A stretch of DNA of 64,000 bases. It comes from Chondrosia reniformis. Its lineage: Eukaryota; Porifera; Demospongiae; Chondrillida; Chondrillidae. How positions within the stretch are numbered: position 1 is the first letter of the stretch; each line of letters begins with the position of its first letter. The position numbers were made by a program, and so were the translations under genes. The notes under the pieces were generated by a model. The model saw nothing but the letters and a program-made list of their open reading frames with translations. It ran no database searches and was not told the origin of the DNA. The stretch covers positions 5,506,501 through 5,570,500 of the forward strand of contig OX359201.1 in the NCBI GenBank assembly GCA_947172415.1. The letters run 5' to 3'. This document shows, piece after piece, positions 54,112 to 64,000 of the stretch.

Positions 54112-54344
54112 CCAAGGATTCACAGAAGATCAAGACAAAGAAAAAGACAGAGACTCCCAGGATCACTGATGAAGGGTGGAATTCCCAGAAACGGCTGTCT
54201 GACCCAGTGGAGAAGAAATGAAAGAAGGGAAAAGAAGGAAGAAAAGACTCCTGTATCTTCATCCAAAGCTCTCTTCAGGTTTAGTTCCCCTATAGGCTCT
54301 TTTAACAGAATAGGCATAGCATGTAGGAAAATGGTATCTTAGAT
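54112..54344 (+). mobile_element. hammerhead-bearing short element with known empty site
   Basis: About 233 bp inserted into a duplicated block. The sister block reads straight through at about 60260 (AAAATTCATATATGAATTAA). A TTCA motif borders the insert on both sides, suggesting a 4-bp target duplication. It carries the ribozyme core at 54160-54208 and no coding region. The clearest copy of the family. Confidence 0.88.
54159..54210 (+). ncRNA. hammerhead-like motif H10, type I layout
   Basis: GGATCA-CTGATGA, stem II GGG/CCC, GAAAC-GGCT-GTC, TGACCC; the same as H3. All conserved core bases are present, with an extra A on each side of stem II. Confidence 0.68.
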
Positions 54345-54668
54345 TTTTCATATATGAATTAATTTGGTAGTCATTGCTACATGATCAAATATAGTTTCTG
54401 GTCAATGTCTCTTCCTGAATGAAGAGGTAACCGTTTAGTGTGTCTGGTATATAGACATTATTTTATATGTAGTTGCATTCATTCAAAATATATACTGAGA
54501 ATAACATTTCAATACCAAACTGAAAGATTATCACTCAATTTAGCAAATGTACTGCACTAAAATATAAGTCATAAGCACTATCTATAACCTAATAGTTACA
54601 TACTGTAATGTATATGCACTACTAAAACCTTGTGTTTATTTGTACTGTTAATATAAATTCAACACTTG

Positions 54669-55339
54669 TTAGTTGCATCTGATCTTCATGTCCACATATT
54701 TAAGAGATTGCGATTTTGTTGTGAAGGTGTTCCATATTATTCCTCTCCAATCACTTGGTGTAGTCTTATGTCTGTATACACCATTTAGGTTAGCAATAAA
54801 GCAAGAATTAAACCACCAACCAGCATCCCAGTTTTCTGCACAATTATTTGGCCAGTTGTCATTATCTCTGTCATAAGTACTAAACTGCATCCCATCATGG
54901 ATATGACCAGCTATCATACTGTCTCCAGCTGTTCCTGAATATCCTGATATTTCTAGAGTGTAATCACTAGCAGAATTCCCTACTATAAAGAAGCTGTACT
55001 GTGCATACTCTGATACTCCATTGAAGTCAGTCATATCAACACGAAGAGTACATGTTTGGTGCCTCGTAGTTAGACAGTGTATGTTCTCCAAGCCCAGCCA
55101 ATATTCACCATGTGGGTTACCAAATCCATGGACATAGTCTCCCCATCCACGTGTAAAGTTAACTGATCCATCCATTCTTCTCTGTATGGTGGTCCAGGGA
55201 CCACTCATGTCACAGTAGACCCACATGGGCTGAGAGCATCCAGGGTCAATCAGATAGACTCCAGACTGAGTACATCCTCTAGTGTACACATCCTCACAAT
55301 CTTGAGGGAGTCTTGGAGTGTACAAAATGTCAGATTCAC
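54669..55339 (-). CDS. fibrinogen C-terminal domain (FReD) protein, main exon
   Basis: One minus-strand exon of 223 codons, entered by an acceptor (TTTTCAAG) at 55340 and reading ESDILYTPRLPQDCEDVYTR through the stop at 54669. FReD hallmarks are GVYLIDPG, MWVYCDMSG, WTTIQRRMDGSVNF, WGDYVHGFG, EYWLGLENIH, the calcium-loop-like STYDRDNDNW, CAENWDAGWWFNSCFIANLNG and IIWNTF. Secreted FReD lectin-type proteins bind glycans or ligands outside the cell. The expected upstream signal-peptide exon, seen in the sister copy at 61414-61483, is not found here; L-element fragments occupy the 5' side. So the gene may have lost its first exon. Main exon intact. Confidence 0.85.
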
Positions 55340-55394
55340 CTTGAAAATGAAAAAGATATAGGCCAGTTGATAGCATATTATATTTTAATGTAAA

Positions 55395-55893
55395 ATCCTA
55401 TATATACAGTACAAGTTACAATATACTAAGGTAATCTATAGCTAAATAAATAAATAAATAAATAAATAATATAATTAAATAATTCATATGGCTCCAAGAA
55501 AAGACCTAGAAACAAAATGGGCATATCATCATAAAGTTTAGGGTATAAAACTCATTTTGAATTAAGGGATTTTTCATTTAGGCCTTCGTTTGTTAGAAAA
55601 CGGAGGACAAAGTCTGCATATAAAATGCCATAGGACTATAGAAAACCTATAGGAAATTTATATTGAAACCAGGTGTTATATTGATATTGCGAAGATTAGA
55701 TAAAGCGTTTTTGTAAATGTTCCCGTCAAGTTTGAGGCAGAGTTGTTTCTATATTGATGCGAAAGACTGAATTCGTTTGGTCGACCGTATTACTTTGCTC
55801 TGTCTTCTCTCCTTACATTATCTGTTAATAAATATTTTTATAATTACTTATCCATGTGTATCATTACGAGAATAAAGCCTTGTTGAGTGTATG
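55395..55893 (+). mobile_element. internally deleted L element
   Basis: Has the L start (CAGTACAAGTTACAATATAC), the AAAACGGAGGACAAAGTCTG part and the L end (CGAGAATAAAGCCTTGTTGA), but lacks the middle with the CRE-like sites. Directly upstream of the FReD exon, where its first exon would be expected. Confidence 0.75.
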
Positions 55894-55899
55894 TATATA

Positions 55900-56200
55900 T
55901 ATAGGTCCTTTCTTGGAGCCATATGAATTATTTAATTATATTATTTATTTATTTATTTGTTTAGAATACCTTAGTATATTGTAACTTGTACTGCATATAA
56001 TATATACAGTAATTTATATATATATATATATTTAAAAATGAGTTTTATACCCTAATCTTTATGATACTATGCCCATTCTGTTGCTAGGTCCTTTCCTGGA
56101 GCCATATGAATTATTTATATTATATTATTTAATTATTTATATTATTTATATTAGATTACCTTAGTATATTGTAACTTGTACTGTATATATTAGCTGAGAC
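55900..56200 (-). repeat. two L-element terminal fragments
   Basis: 55900-56005 and 56035-56190 each end CCTTAGTATATTGTAACTTGTACTG, the L terminus in minus orientation, with ATTT-type microsatellites inside. Confidence 0.75.
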
Positions 56201-57269
56201 CCCATATATATATATATACAATATAGATTTCATTCAAACTTGCAATTGTACTCTAAGGGCCATAAAGATGTTTGCTATATATAGGAAACTGTTTGGGGTA
56301 CCATTTTCTGCAATTTCTAGGTACTGGCGGTGCTCACATTCTATATTTAGCTTTATATATTTTGTAAACAAGATATATCTAACACACTCATGATAGCTAA
56401 CCACAACTGGTCTCTGAAATCAGCAAAGTCAAACTTAAGCAGATAATGGGAAAAATCATTTCCTTATTCACAGCCAGGTAATGTTCTTCAGTAATTAGTT
56501 TTCAGACAGCTGCTGTTTAAACGAGTATATCTGTGACTTTTGACCACAGCCTTATATATACCTGCGTGTATCTATCCTTTTTAAGTAGGCTTAATATTAG
56601 ATTTCTGAAATATGTATATAGGCATGCAGCAAACATGAGAATATTTTATCTTATCTTGTCACTTAAATATAGAAGCCCCATAACCATCTCTGGTTACAAT
56701 TTTATACCTAATTTAGAACCTATATATAAATGAATTTTTATATGGCATGTGGAAACCTATTATTGTATATATATATCAAACTCATACTTAATACTTAATA
56801 GATATCTGTGAGTGTCATGCATATAAGAAAGAGCTTGCATATTATGTGTTTGTAATTTTAGTTTTACTGTATTCTACAATTTCGTCGACCATGCAAAACG
56901 TAATAGGAAGTTGACTATGTATAGAATGCTATAATTGTAACTAAAAGTTAAAGTTATATATATATATATACTCTTGACTTTCTTCCTCTTCCCACTAGGT
57001 ATAGTTCATGTTATACTTTCCGACACACTTGTAACCAACCATAACACCAGGCTCAGAGTGACACAGGAAATTAGGAAATTTTAAGCGCATACAATCGTAC
57101 ATCGTACACTAGTATATAAGTAATTCATGAGAAGAAATTACAGGCTGCACATATATACATTAAAGGTCCTTTCTGAATGGACGTATATATATAATATTCC
57201 TCTCCTCAATTCTTACTATATACAGTACAAATTACAATATACTAAGGTAATCTATATATATATATCTTT
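56201..57269. other. unannotated AT-rich DNA
   Basis: Several (TA)n runs; no exon, element end or RNA recognised. CAGTACAAATTACAATATAC at about 57222 is another L-like terminus. Confidence 0.4.
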
Positions 57270-58350
57270 TCATAACATGAAGCCATACAACGTAATCGGC
57301 AAATGAAAACAATATAAGGGCTGCCTGTGGCAGCCCCTAAAAATTAGTGAAGCTATTGGTGTGGCAGTCACATGGAATGCAACAATAATGGCCACCTCTC
57401 TGAATGCCTGCTTCAAACCAGGCAGACTGTTTGTCACCCTTGAAAAACGTACAGTGTCATAGATTGTAACACTACTTTCAAGACAAGCAACCCTTTCCGG
57501 TGTTAAACCAGCTTGATCAGCTGATGATGATGATGAGCAATCAGTCATAATGTATATTTCACCTTGCTCCACTAATTCCTGTACATTCATTTTGGTTTTG
57601 TGTGACTCAGTCAGTTCTGAGTCCGGGAAAACGCAAGAGGGTCATAAACTATCTCTACAACAATTAGTATCAGACCATAGCCCTAATGGACTGAGTGGTC
57701 AGACCAAACCCATAGTGCCAAGTTTTGCTGAAATAGCTTAAGTATTCTTTGCATTACTTCTAAATTACTATCTTTAAAGTCACTAATTACACCAGAAGCT
57801 ACTTTAGACAATACGTTTAATATATCCTCCTTGATTAATTTAGTAAATTCATTGTCAGGGTACATCACATTAGGTCTACATACTTGGCTAGCAATTTTTC
57901 TCTAACTTCAAGGAGAGAAAACTTGAGCCTACTTACTGTCTTTTCGTACTTTTTACCATTTTTATAGTATATAACAGGAGTGGACAGCAAGGTGTTCCAA
58001 CACTAATAACATTGATTTCAATCAGTTCTTTTCATGCTTTTGCAATTTAGGGGTGCTGGCATAGTTACTTTTGAGTTTGAAAACCTTTTTAAGGTGTTTT
58101 TAGGTTTGCTAATAATATTCAAAATCAGGTATATTTGCCTTAAGATCTAAAGCTAGTAGCTTAATTTTGTGAGTGGCATCTACTCATTTTATATTGAATT
58201 GCTTGGCTATATCAGTAGCTGAAAATTTTTCTGTTCCATCCCAATTACGCAGTTTGTCACAAATTTCACTGAACTGTTCACTACTTTGACTGTCTTTTTC
58301 ACTGAGGGGTGTTCCAGTAATGACCCTTTTAGGGGGTTGATTGTGGTTTA
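57270..58350 (-). pseudogene. decayed minus-strand coding remnant, family unknown
   Basis: Pieces of one apparent protein follow each other on the minus strand with shifts and stops between: KRVITGTPLSEKDSQSSEQF and DKLRNWDGTEKFSATDIAKQF (about 58210-58320), ATHKIKLLALDLKANIPDFE (about 58120-58180), SRLKFSLLEVREKLLAKYVD (about 57880-57945), DNEFTKLIKEDILNVLSKVA (57683-57868), and c(57270..57590), starting MNVQELVEQGEIYIM. Likely a dead repeat-borne ORF; no domain recognised. Confidence 0.5.
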
Positions 58351-58686
58351 TTAAAGTATGTCATGAGTCTTTGGTGTTTATGTTTATATAGCTTACATAT
58401 ATATATATTGTGAATGGGCATTTATTACAGCATTTTTTGCTAATGCTATGTTACATTCATTGCCTCATTTTTTGCTTGTTGTAGAACCTTTTTATATGAT
58501 TTATGGCTGTCGCTACAAAAGGTATTCCTGTTGATGCTTTATATACAAAAAGAATTGAAGTGAGTCTTTACAAATTCTTTTTCAGTTACTGTTGCAACTT
58601 TTTTGAAGCCCCATAACAATTTTCCTCATCCTTATAGTCAAAGATAGGCTGAAGGGAAATAGCTACTTGTAGGTTTTCATGGTTCC

Positions 58687-59297
58687 AAACCATTAGTTGG
58701 CCAATTGGCCATCAGACCTGTTTTATATGTGATGATCTCGATGTCCCAATGTCAGGTTTGCTGTTGCTATACATGTTATTTAGATGTAACCATGGTAATT
58801 TGTACTTGATTGCTTGTATAAACTTTTTGTTGACAGCTTTGCTAGTAAAAGAGTGCATTTTATGTTACCCCTCAATCAGTGTTTTAGTTTTCTAATGCAG
58901 GGTGTAACAATCAACAAGTCTGTGGAACTTACTCACCTTTAAGTAATAGACTTTGAGTATATCCCAGAAAGGTAGCACCCTAGCAGTACATGAGGCAACT
59001 TCAACATGCAGCCTAATTGGACTGATTATATTAATATGCTGGCATTTAAACTATAATAATTGGCAATAAATTCACAAATGAGCTGTATATAGGTAAATAT
59101 AGGTTCGATTCTCTCTATACATGGCAGCTTCCATTTTATATGCTTCCTACAACAAAAAAATGACATAATATGAATTCTATATGATATTACTGTGTATATA
59201 ACTTGTACACAGGATTGATATAGACAACGCTAAGAACCATAAACTCAAATGATTTGTAGGAGAATAGTATGACTATGGCAATGGGGTATATGTATAC
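58687..59297 (+). repeat. long direct repeat R, copy 2
   Basis: About 610 bp, same order and ends as 39752-40377; small indels only. The right end runs into a P arm. Confidence 0.88.
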
Positions 59298-59748
59298 CCC
59301 AGCCTTTATGTCCCTTGTGTGCAAGTTACCAAATTGTCTCTCACCCTGTTGTTTATGTGAATGCATGCAAGCAACCAACGGTACTCCTAGCTCACACTCA
59401 AGGCAAGTCAAATCTGCAGTGATTATTGGCTGAGACCCCCTGCATGAGACTGGAATTTTTGCTGATAATGGCATGCAGATGCATCATCTTCAGTCTATAC
59501 TAAGTGTGAAAAGGTAATTGGAAGGCCATGCGTTTAACCTTATATGATCTGTAGAGACTACTACTCTGTATGCAGCAGTTGAGAATTTCAGTGTGGCTAA
59601 AGTCTTGTAGCGTTTAATATACCTGATTGTGATTATTTTGGGAGTCATTTGCATCCGTATTATATTATATACCTCAGTGTGATTATCTTGGGAGTCACTT
59701 GCATCCGTGTATAAATTTGTAACTTGCACTGTGTAGTACTTGATTGTA
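59298..59748 (-). repeat. P-element single arm
   Basis: Matches the right arm of P1 (42115-42555) from CCCAGCCTTTATGTCCCTTG to TGTGTAGTACTTGATTG, without the left arm. An R-P arm unit. Confidence 0.88.
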
Positions 59749-59774
59749 TTTAAACATGCATAATATATATTATA

Positions 59775-60080
59775 TATATATATCAAATATGTATATAGTT
59801 TTTGAAATTTTGATGTTCACTTATAATATAATTTGCCCTATCTCTCACCATACATTAATTCAGTTACTACACCAGAATTAATGTACATTTATAGTTCTCT
59901 AACTCTATCAAATGAAGACATACGTATGAAGCTTATACTTTGTATAAGCATTCACAGACATGTATCAATTAAAGATGTCCAAATAGGTTTTAGAGTTGGC
60001 CTGATGTTTACTTATAATTTGCCCTATCTCTCACCATATATACATTAAGTTCATATACCAGAATATACATTTCAAACTGT
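59775..60080 (+). repeat. isolated satellite units, second copy
   Basis: Collinear with 53640-53935; start of the segmental duplication that carries the second FReD gene. Confidence 0.88.
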
Positions 60081-60555
60081 GTGTCAAATAAAGATATATA
60101 TATATTAATACATGCATAATATTATATATATGGACTTATTATAACAACTTTGTATGTCACAAAGTTCACTAATTCAAATCTTACATAGCTATATAGGACT
60201 ATTGAGTTTGGTTCAGTATAGTAGTTAATTAGTACTTAGAGAGACTATACGTAAAATTCATATATGAATTAATTTGCTAGTCATTGCTACATGATCAAAT
60301 ATAGTTTCTGGTCAGTGTCTCTTCCTGAATGAAGAGGTAACCTTTTAGTATGTCTGGTATATAGACATCATTTTATATGTAGTTGCATTCATTCAAAAAG
60401 ATACCATTTCAATACCAAACTGAAAGATTATCACTCAATTTAGCAAATGTACTGCATTAATATAATATAAGTCATGTCTAACCTAATAGTTGCATAATGT
60501 AATGCACTACTAAAACGGTTTTTGTTTATTTTTACTGTAAAGTTTAACACTCTTG

Positions 60556-61483
60556 TTAGTAGCATCTGATCTTCATGTCCGCATACTTGAGAGATTGTGA
60601 ATTGGTTGTAAAGGTGTTCCATATTATTCCTTCCCAAATGTTTGGTGTAGTCCCGTGTCTGTATACGCCATTTAAGTTAGCATAAAAACAGGCATTAAAC
60701 CACCAACCAGAATCAAACATGTCTGCACAATTATTTAACCATTGAGCATTGGTCATACGTACTAAACTGCATCCCATCAAGGTTATGACCAGCTATCATA
60801 CTGTCTCCAGCTGTTCCTGAATATCCTGATATTTCTAGAGTGTAATCACTAGCAGAGTTCCCTACCATAAAGAAGCTGTACTGTGCATACTTTGATACTC
60901 CATTGAAGTCAGTCATATCAACATGAAGAGTACATGATTGGTGCCTCGTAGTTAGACAGTGTATGTTCTCCAAGCCCAGCCAATATTCACCATGTGGGTT
61001 ACCAAATCCATGGACATAGTCTCCCCATCCACGTTGGAAATCAACATGATCCATCCATTCTTCTCTGTATGGTGGTCCAGGGACCACTCATGTCACAGTA
61101 GACCCACATGGGCTGAAAGCATCCAGGGTCAATCAGATAGACTCCAGACTTAGTACATCCTCTAGAGTACACCTCCTTACAATCTTGAGAGAGTCTCGGA
61201 GTGTATAAAATGTCAGATTGACCTTGAAAATGAAAAAGATATAGTTGATATAGTTGATGGCCAGTTGATAGTGTATGTATTTTAATATAAGATCCTTTAA
61301 TATATGTGTACCACATTGATCTTTTAATGATTGGTGAGTATTTAGCTAGTATACATTACTGTTACATGTAAATCCCTTATAATTTGAGGTATTGCACATA
61401 GATAACAACTTACACTGAGCAGTAGTTTGTTCACACACCAAAATGGCTACCAAGATATACAACAGTGAACCGCTGTGCATCAT
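60556..61483 (-). pseudogene. fibrinogen-domain (FReD) gene copy 2, two frameshifts
   Basis: Exon 1 c(61414..61483) encodes a signal peptide, MMHSGSLLYILVAILVCEQT, phase 1. Exon 2 c(60556..61222) joins as C-QSDILYTPRLSQDC and is closely similar to 54669-55339. One inserted T near 61046 breaks RMDGS|VDFQRGWG. A 5-bp deletion near 60740 removes the calcium-loop-like RDNDN and shifts the frame before NNCADMFDSGWWFNACF. The remaining sequence ends KIRCY. Promoter features are intact. Either a young pseudogene or two assembly errors; the deletion in the calcium loop argues for real decay. Confidence 0.78.
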
Positions 61484-61526
61484 TTTATTCTCTGAATCAG
61501 ATGGCACAACCACACATCAGTTAGTT

Positions 61527-61534
61527 CTTTTATA
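61527..61534 (-). promoter_or_regulatory. TATA box of FReD copy 2
   Basis: TATAAAAG on the minus strand (CTGCTATAAAAGAAC), 44 bp upstream of the signal-peptide ATG. Position suggests a short 5' UTR. Confidence 0.65.
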
Positions 61535-61599
61535 GCAGCAGCTCAGGCAGTACACAATAGAACACTATATACAGGCCATAAACTTGCTTTTCCCCAACC

Positions 61600-61850
61600 A
61601 CAAACCTTTAAACTGTGACATCCGCAAACACAAGAACTGCAACAGCCAGCTGAATTCTAACATGCACAAGCGGAAAAAACTGTAATGACCAGCTGAGCTG
61701 TAACATTTACAAAGATAACAATTGTAAAGACCAGCTGAGCTGTAACATTTACAAACACAAGAATTGTAATGACCAGCTGAATTGTAACATCCACAAGCGG
61801 AAAAAATTGTAATGACCAGCTGAGCTGTAACATTTACAAAATGTTAACTG
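61600..61850. repeat. 42-bp tandem repeat, about 5 units, upstream of FReD copy 2
   Basis: CCAGCTGA recurs at 61646, 61689, 61731, 61773 and 61816 (spacing 43, 42, 42, 43). Units alternate between two versions, one with CACAAGCGGAAAAAA and one with TAACATTTACAAA. Each holds an E-box, CAGCTG. Located 160-335 bp upstream of the FReD start. Confidence 0.9.
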
Positions 61851-62374
61851 TTAATTTACTGCTTATATTAATTACTCACAGACATGCACGCATATGTCCA
61901 TATATCTATGGTAAATAGTATTAGATATATCAGCCATATCCAGATGGGGGTATCATTATATAGATAAACCTTTTTAGGAACGGCATATATATAATATATA
62001 TGTTTTTGGCACCCAGTTTCATGAAAGATGGAGCCCCCCACTTTTTAAGAGTTGCTACCACACCTGCCTGGGATCAACTTTACACTCAGTAAAGTGATGC
62101 TAAAAATTAGCATTACCAATACATTCCCAACTACAACATTGCAAAGCAAATTAGCAACCACTCAAAGGAAGAAATTTAAAGCTTAGAACAGAATATACAA
62201 ATTTAAGAACTTGTTTGAACTCCCAAAATTGTCATATAAAACCTTAATATATATTTCTAAATTATTATATACATGCATGTTGTTATATATTCCAATTATA
62301 TAGCTATAAATTATTTTGTACCGTAGTTTGATAATTCCCGCTAGTCACGTGATTAACACGAGTTTCACACAAAA
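61851..62374. other. AT-rich spacer with WDR46 promoter
   Basis: No gene seen. TCACGTGA, a perfect E-box palindrome, lies at 62345-62352, 22 bp before the WDR46 ATG. Confidence 0.45.
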
Positions 62375-63117
62375 ATGGAGAAGTTACAGAGTAGAGACAG
62401 AGAGAGAGACAAAGAAGAGCACAGAAAGAACGTGCTTGCATTAAAGGATCCAAACCTCAAGCGTAGACTTAAATATTACAAGAGAATCAAGAACAAGCCC
62501 GATACGAAATCTGTGCGTAACAAGAAATTAAAGCATATTTTGAAATCACAGACAAGTAAGGCAGAACGTGCTGCAGCGAAGGCAGCAAGGGCCGAACTAC
62601 TTCTACTTGAGGATCCAGGGTGAGGGCTAGTTGATTACGTTGCGGTAGTTCTTACTGCCTATTAACTGTCGTATTTATCCTTGAATTGTTTTATATAGTT
62701 TTCTGGAGCCGGAAGGTGACTTGGAGAAGACTTATAAAGTAAAACAGAAGGACATACTGAAGCAAGTTGATGTTGCTAGTGCAAGCAAGGTGTGACTCCA
62801 TCTAATGTGATTTTTATGGACGTACGTATGTACTACACTATAATTATATTCTGATGTAATCTACAGCACTTTGAACTGTCATTGGACCAGCTGGGGCCGT
62901 ACCACATAGATTATTCTAGAAATGGAAGGTGATTATTGTCTGTGTATATATCTAGTGGATACATCATTGCACATTTTCTACTGTATATTATATCTGTCAT
63001 TATTGTTGCCAGATTCCTGTTAATTGGTGGTAAAAAGGGTCACCTAGCAACCTTTGATTGGACAACTAAACGGTTGGGCTGTGAGTTCCAAGTTCGTGAA
63101 ACAGTCAGAGATGTTCA
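62375..63117 (+). CDS. WDR46: WD repeat-containing protein 46 (UTP7), 5' part
   Basis: Four exons, 62375-62619, 62699-62789, 62867-62928, 63013-63117, with closing phases; the last leaves two bases, so the gene continues beyond the window. About 167 residues are seen. A basic N-terminus ([20 protein letters not shown]) is followed by [20 protein letters not shown], then [20 protein letters not shown] and [20 protein letters not shown], the first propeller strands in the WDR46/UTP7 pattern (GPY-x-x-DYSR-x-GR-x-LL-x-GG). The yeast and human proteins belong to the nucleolar U3 snoRNP/SSU processome in 18S rRNA maturation. The BING4 C-terminal domain is outside the window. Start chosen at the first ATG after CACACAAAA; no upstream in-frame exon seen. 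Confidence 0.93.
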
Positions 63118-64000
63118 GTAAGTCTGATATGTTGGAAAGCATGTATACAAATGGCAATGATAATACACCATATAAAGCTGTACAATTCAATATTACATAC
63201 GTATCTACGTGAGTAGACACTTTCCGTAAGTCAAACTATTTCTTCATTTAATAAATCAGAAGTGGTTAACAAATCACATGTACGTAGATATGATTGCATA
63301 AACAGAGGACGTTCATCTTACGGCCCATTAGCATATTTTCAGGTATAGTGAATAATCACATTTAATCGTACCAGTGATATAGCCTTTGCATAAGCTAAGT
63401 GTCATTAGCCCCATATATGGTGTGTGTAAATATGGTTGTTATACAATTATAACAGGTAATAACTCTGATCCCACTTGAACTGGATTACCTATGTATCACT
63501 ATGTATATGGATAATCCTACTTGTTCTGTCTACTCTGTAATAAATTAAGAAGCTTATAGGGAGATAAACGTGGAAGGAGCTTTGGATGAGGATACAGGAG
63601 TTATCTCTTTCTTCTTTTGCTCCACTGGGTTTAGAAAGCTGTTTCTGGGAATTCCACCCTTCATCGGTGACCCTGGGAATCTTTGTATTTTATTATTTTA
63701 CTCAAATTTACTGCGACCCTTATAAAAGACAATGTCTGCTATTCACGAATGTGTATTGTATTACTTTGTGAATATAGTTACGTAGATTTCTGTTCTCCTG
63801 TGTATATACAGTCAACTCCTGATATAACGAACACCAAAATCCCAGCATAATTGTTCTTTATAAAAGAAGTTCTTTATAACCGAATGTACTTTATTTGTAT
63901 ATAACTATATAAATAAACTACTCATCAGTGCAGTATGAATACAGTAGAATGCTTACAAAATTAAAATTACGTAAAATAGTATATTAATGGTACTCAGGGT
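63118..64000. other. WDR46 intron 4 (part) and repeats
   Basis: No further WDR46 exon recognised up to the end of the window. Contains the decayed hammerhead element at 63550-63700; the remaining sequence is AT-rich and unrecognised. Confidence 0.5.
63550..63700 (-). ncRNA. decayed hammerhead element and motif H11
   Basis: Minus orientation of the ~235-bp family, with GCTTTGGATGAGGATACAGG and TCCACTGGGT. The core reads CCGATGA instead of CTGATGA and GAAACAGC instead of GAAACGGC; stem II GGG/CCC is intact. Probably inactive. Confidence 0.55.

Overview
This looks like a piece of an animal nuclear genome, probably an early-branching one such as a sponge. That placement is inference. It rests on short GT-AG introns in very AT-rich DNA, single-copy animal genes packed back to back, a secreted fibrinogen-domain gene pair, and many small foldback and ribozyme-bearing repeats. 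No prokaryotic operon, CRISPR array, viral replication gene or toxin was seen. The protein families named here are recognised from memory of the families, not from a search.

Positions 1-24,060 are gene-dense. A 23-bp minisatellite (1-553) is followed by two unrecognised minus-strand coiled-coil genes (630-3198 and 4252-11749). An ODAD3 (CCDC151, outer dynein arm docking) gene on the plus strand has 11 exons (12563-16654). A WDR13 gene on the minus strand has 13 exons (16659-22855). The ODAD3 and WDR13 stop codons are 4 bp apart, so their 3' ends must overlap. A second broken copy of the ODAD3 5' end lies at 3776-4027 and carries a 75-bp internal inversion. An RFX X-box-like site and a perfect CRE sit just upstream of the intact ODAD3 start.

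Positions 24,730-38,526 are almost entirely a satellite of about 165-169 bp in three subfamilies. Five copies of a ~1.1-1.2 kb GC-richer module interrupt it, in the order plus, minus, minus, plus, partial plus.

Positions 38,527-62,374 are a repeat-rich zone. They hold three long near-perfect palindromes (arms of roughly 400-480 bp), each paired with a ~1 kb partner element, and a ~4.8 kb LINE with a PHD finger in ORF1, APE endonuclease and reverse transcriptase, broken by frameshifts. There is also a tail-anchored papain-fold-like protein gene (43112-43639) with a frameshifted neighbour copy, and a segmental duplication carrying two fibrinogen-domain genes, one intact in its main exon and one broken. 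At 62,375 a WDR46/UTP7 gene (U3 snoRNP) starts and runs off the window.

The most striking signal is a scattered family of about eleven hammerhead-like ribozyme motifs (a CTGATGA core, a short stem II, then GAAAC). They fall into two structural classes, sit in introns and intergenic DNA, and show compensatory changes in stem I and stem II. One copy is bounded exactly by comparison with an empty site in a duplicated block.
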